Assembly: GCA_037447605.1 (NCBI GenBank)
Contig: CM074813.1
Coordinates: 2,688,234-2,740,890, forward strand
Direction: 5' to 3'
Length of the DNA stretch: 52,657 nucleotides
From: Zygnema circumcarinatum
Lineage: Eukaryota > Streptophyta > Zygnematophyceae > Zygnematales > Zygnemataceae
The translations under genes were made by a program, and so were the position numbers. The notes under the pieces are model-generated. The model was not told the origin of the DNA. It ran no database searches and saw only the letters and a program-made list of their open reading frames with translations. Positions 52,430 through 52,657 of this stretch are shown here, in pieces; position 1 is the stretch's first letter, and each line of letters starts with the position of its first letter.

Positions 52430-52657
52430 AATTGCAATATTTTCGCCCAGTATTTGTCGAAACCATGGAGAAAATATTATGGGGGTCCACTGTATCGGCA
52501 TGGGGGACCGGAAGCAGAGCTATCTAATGGTAGACTGCCACGTGGCAACCTCTGACCCAAAAGGGTCAGGTGAGGACAACGTTTCCGTAGGCTCGCCGCA
52601 TCTCGCGGGCCGCGCCGCGATGCGCGGCGCCGTACGTCGGTGCACAGTCGGATCCTG
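52430..52657 (-). repeat. Dispersed repeat family, copy 4 (cut by the window end)
   Basis: Matches the minus orientation of 36690-36920: AAAATATTATGGGGGTCCAC, TGACCCAAAAGGGTCAGGTG and CGCGCCGCGATGCGCGGCGC. It continues beyond the window. Confidence 0.8.

Overview
The window is nuclear DNA of a green-lineage eukaryote, most likely a streptophyte alga or early-diverging plant. The reasons are spliced genes with GT-AG introns, a chloroplast PsbQ precursor with a twin-arginine thylakoid signal, a GDP-mannose 3,5-epimerase, plant-type TTTAGGG/CCCTAAA repeats throughout, and Copia-type LTR retrotransposons. I cannot name the species. Exon boundaries were set by hand from splice dinucleotides, reading phase and protein-family continuity.

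Layout. 1-8.1 kb: 40S ribosomal protein SA (+), whose 3' part carries an about 935-bp tandem duplication and two telomere-like minisatellite blocks. 8.1-10.0 kb: GA-rich intergenic DNA. 10.0-12.1 kb: a small ankyrin-repeat, tail-anchored protein (+). 13.5-19.8 kb: a membrane-anchored FCP1/NIF-type HAD phosphatase (-) in six exons; its first intron is almost wholly a 3.55-kb G-rich minisatellite. 20.4-26.3 kb: SRP72 (+), head-to-head with the phosphatase. 27.2-28.8 kb: an unrecognised 161-aa single-pass membrane protein (+) with a 27-nt microexon. 30.8-34.2 kb: GDP-mannose 3,5-epimerase (+), complete. 35.7-38.1 kb: inverted and nested DNA repeats, including a hAT-like MITE with an 8-bp target duplication. 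39.2-40.1 kb: psbQ (+), complete. 40.8-52.7 kb: decayed Copia elements on the minus strand, an 813-base assembly gap, an apparently complete 447-bp TRIM element, and further copies of the 36-kb repeat family.

The seven host genes are housekeeping or photosynthesis genes with no obvious shared pathway. What unites them is intron composition. Many introns start with a G- or purine-rich tract (GA, GGGAGG or TTTAGGG) and end with a C- or pyrimidine-rich tract (CT or CCCTAAA), so the two intron ends are complementary. The strongest candidates for something undescribed are (1) this intron-end complementarity, including a head-to-head telomere-like inverted repeat inside SRP72, (2) the TRIM whose LTRs hold a tRNA-like Pol III A/B-box pair, and (3) the intronic minisatellite that grades from telomere-like into GGGGCCA/GGGGGCA repeats.
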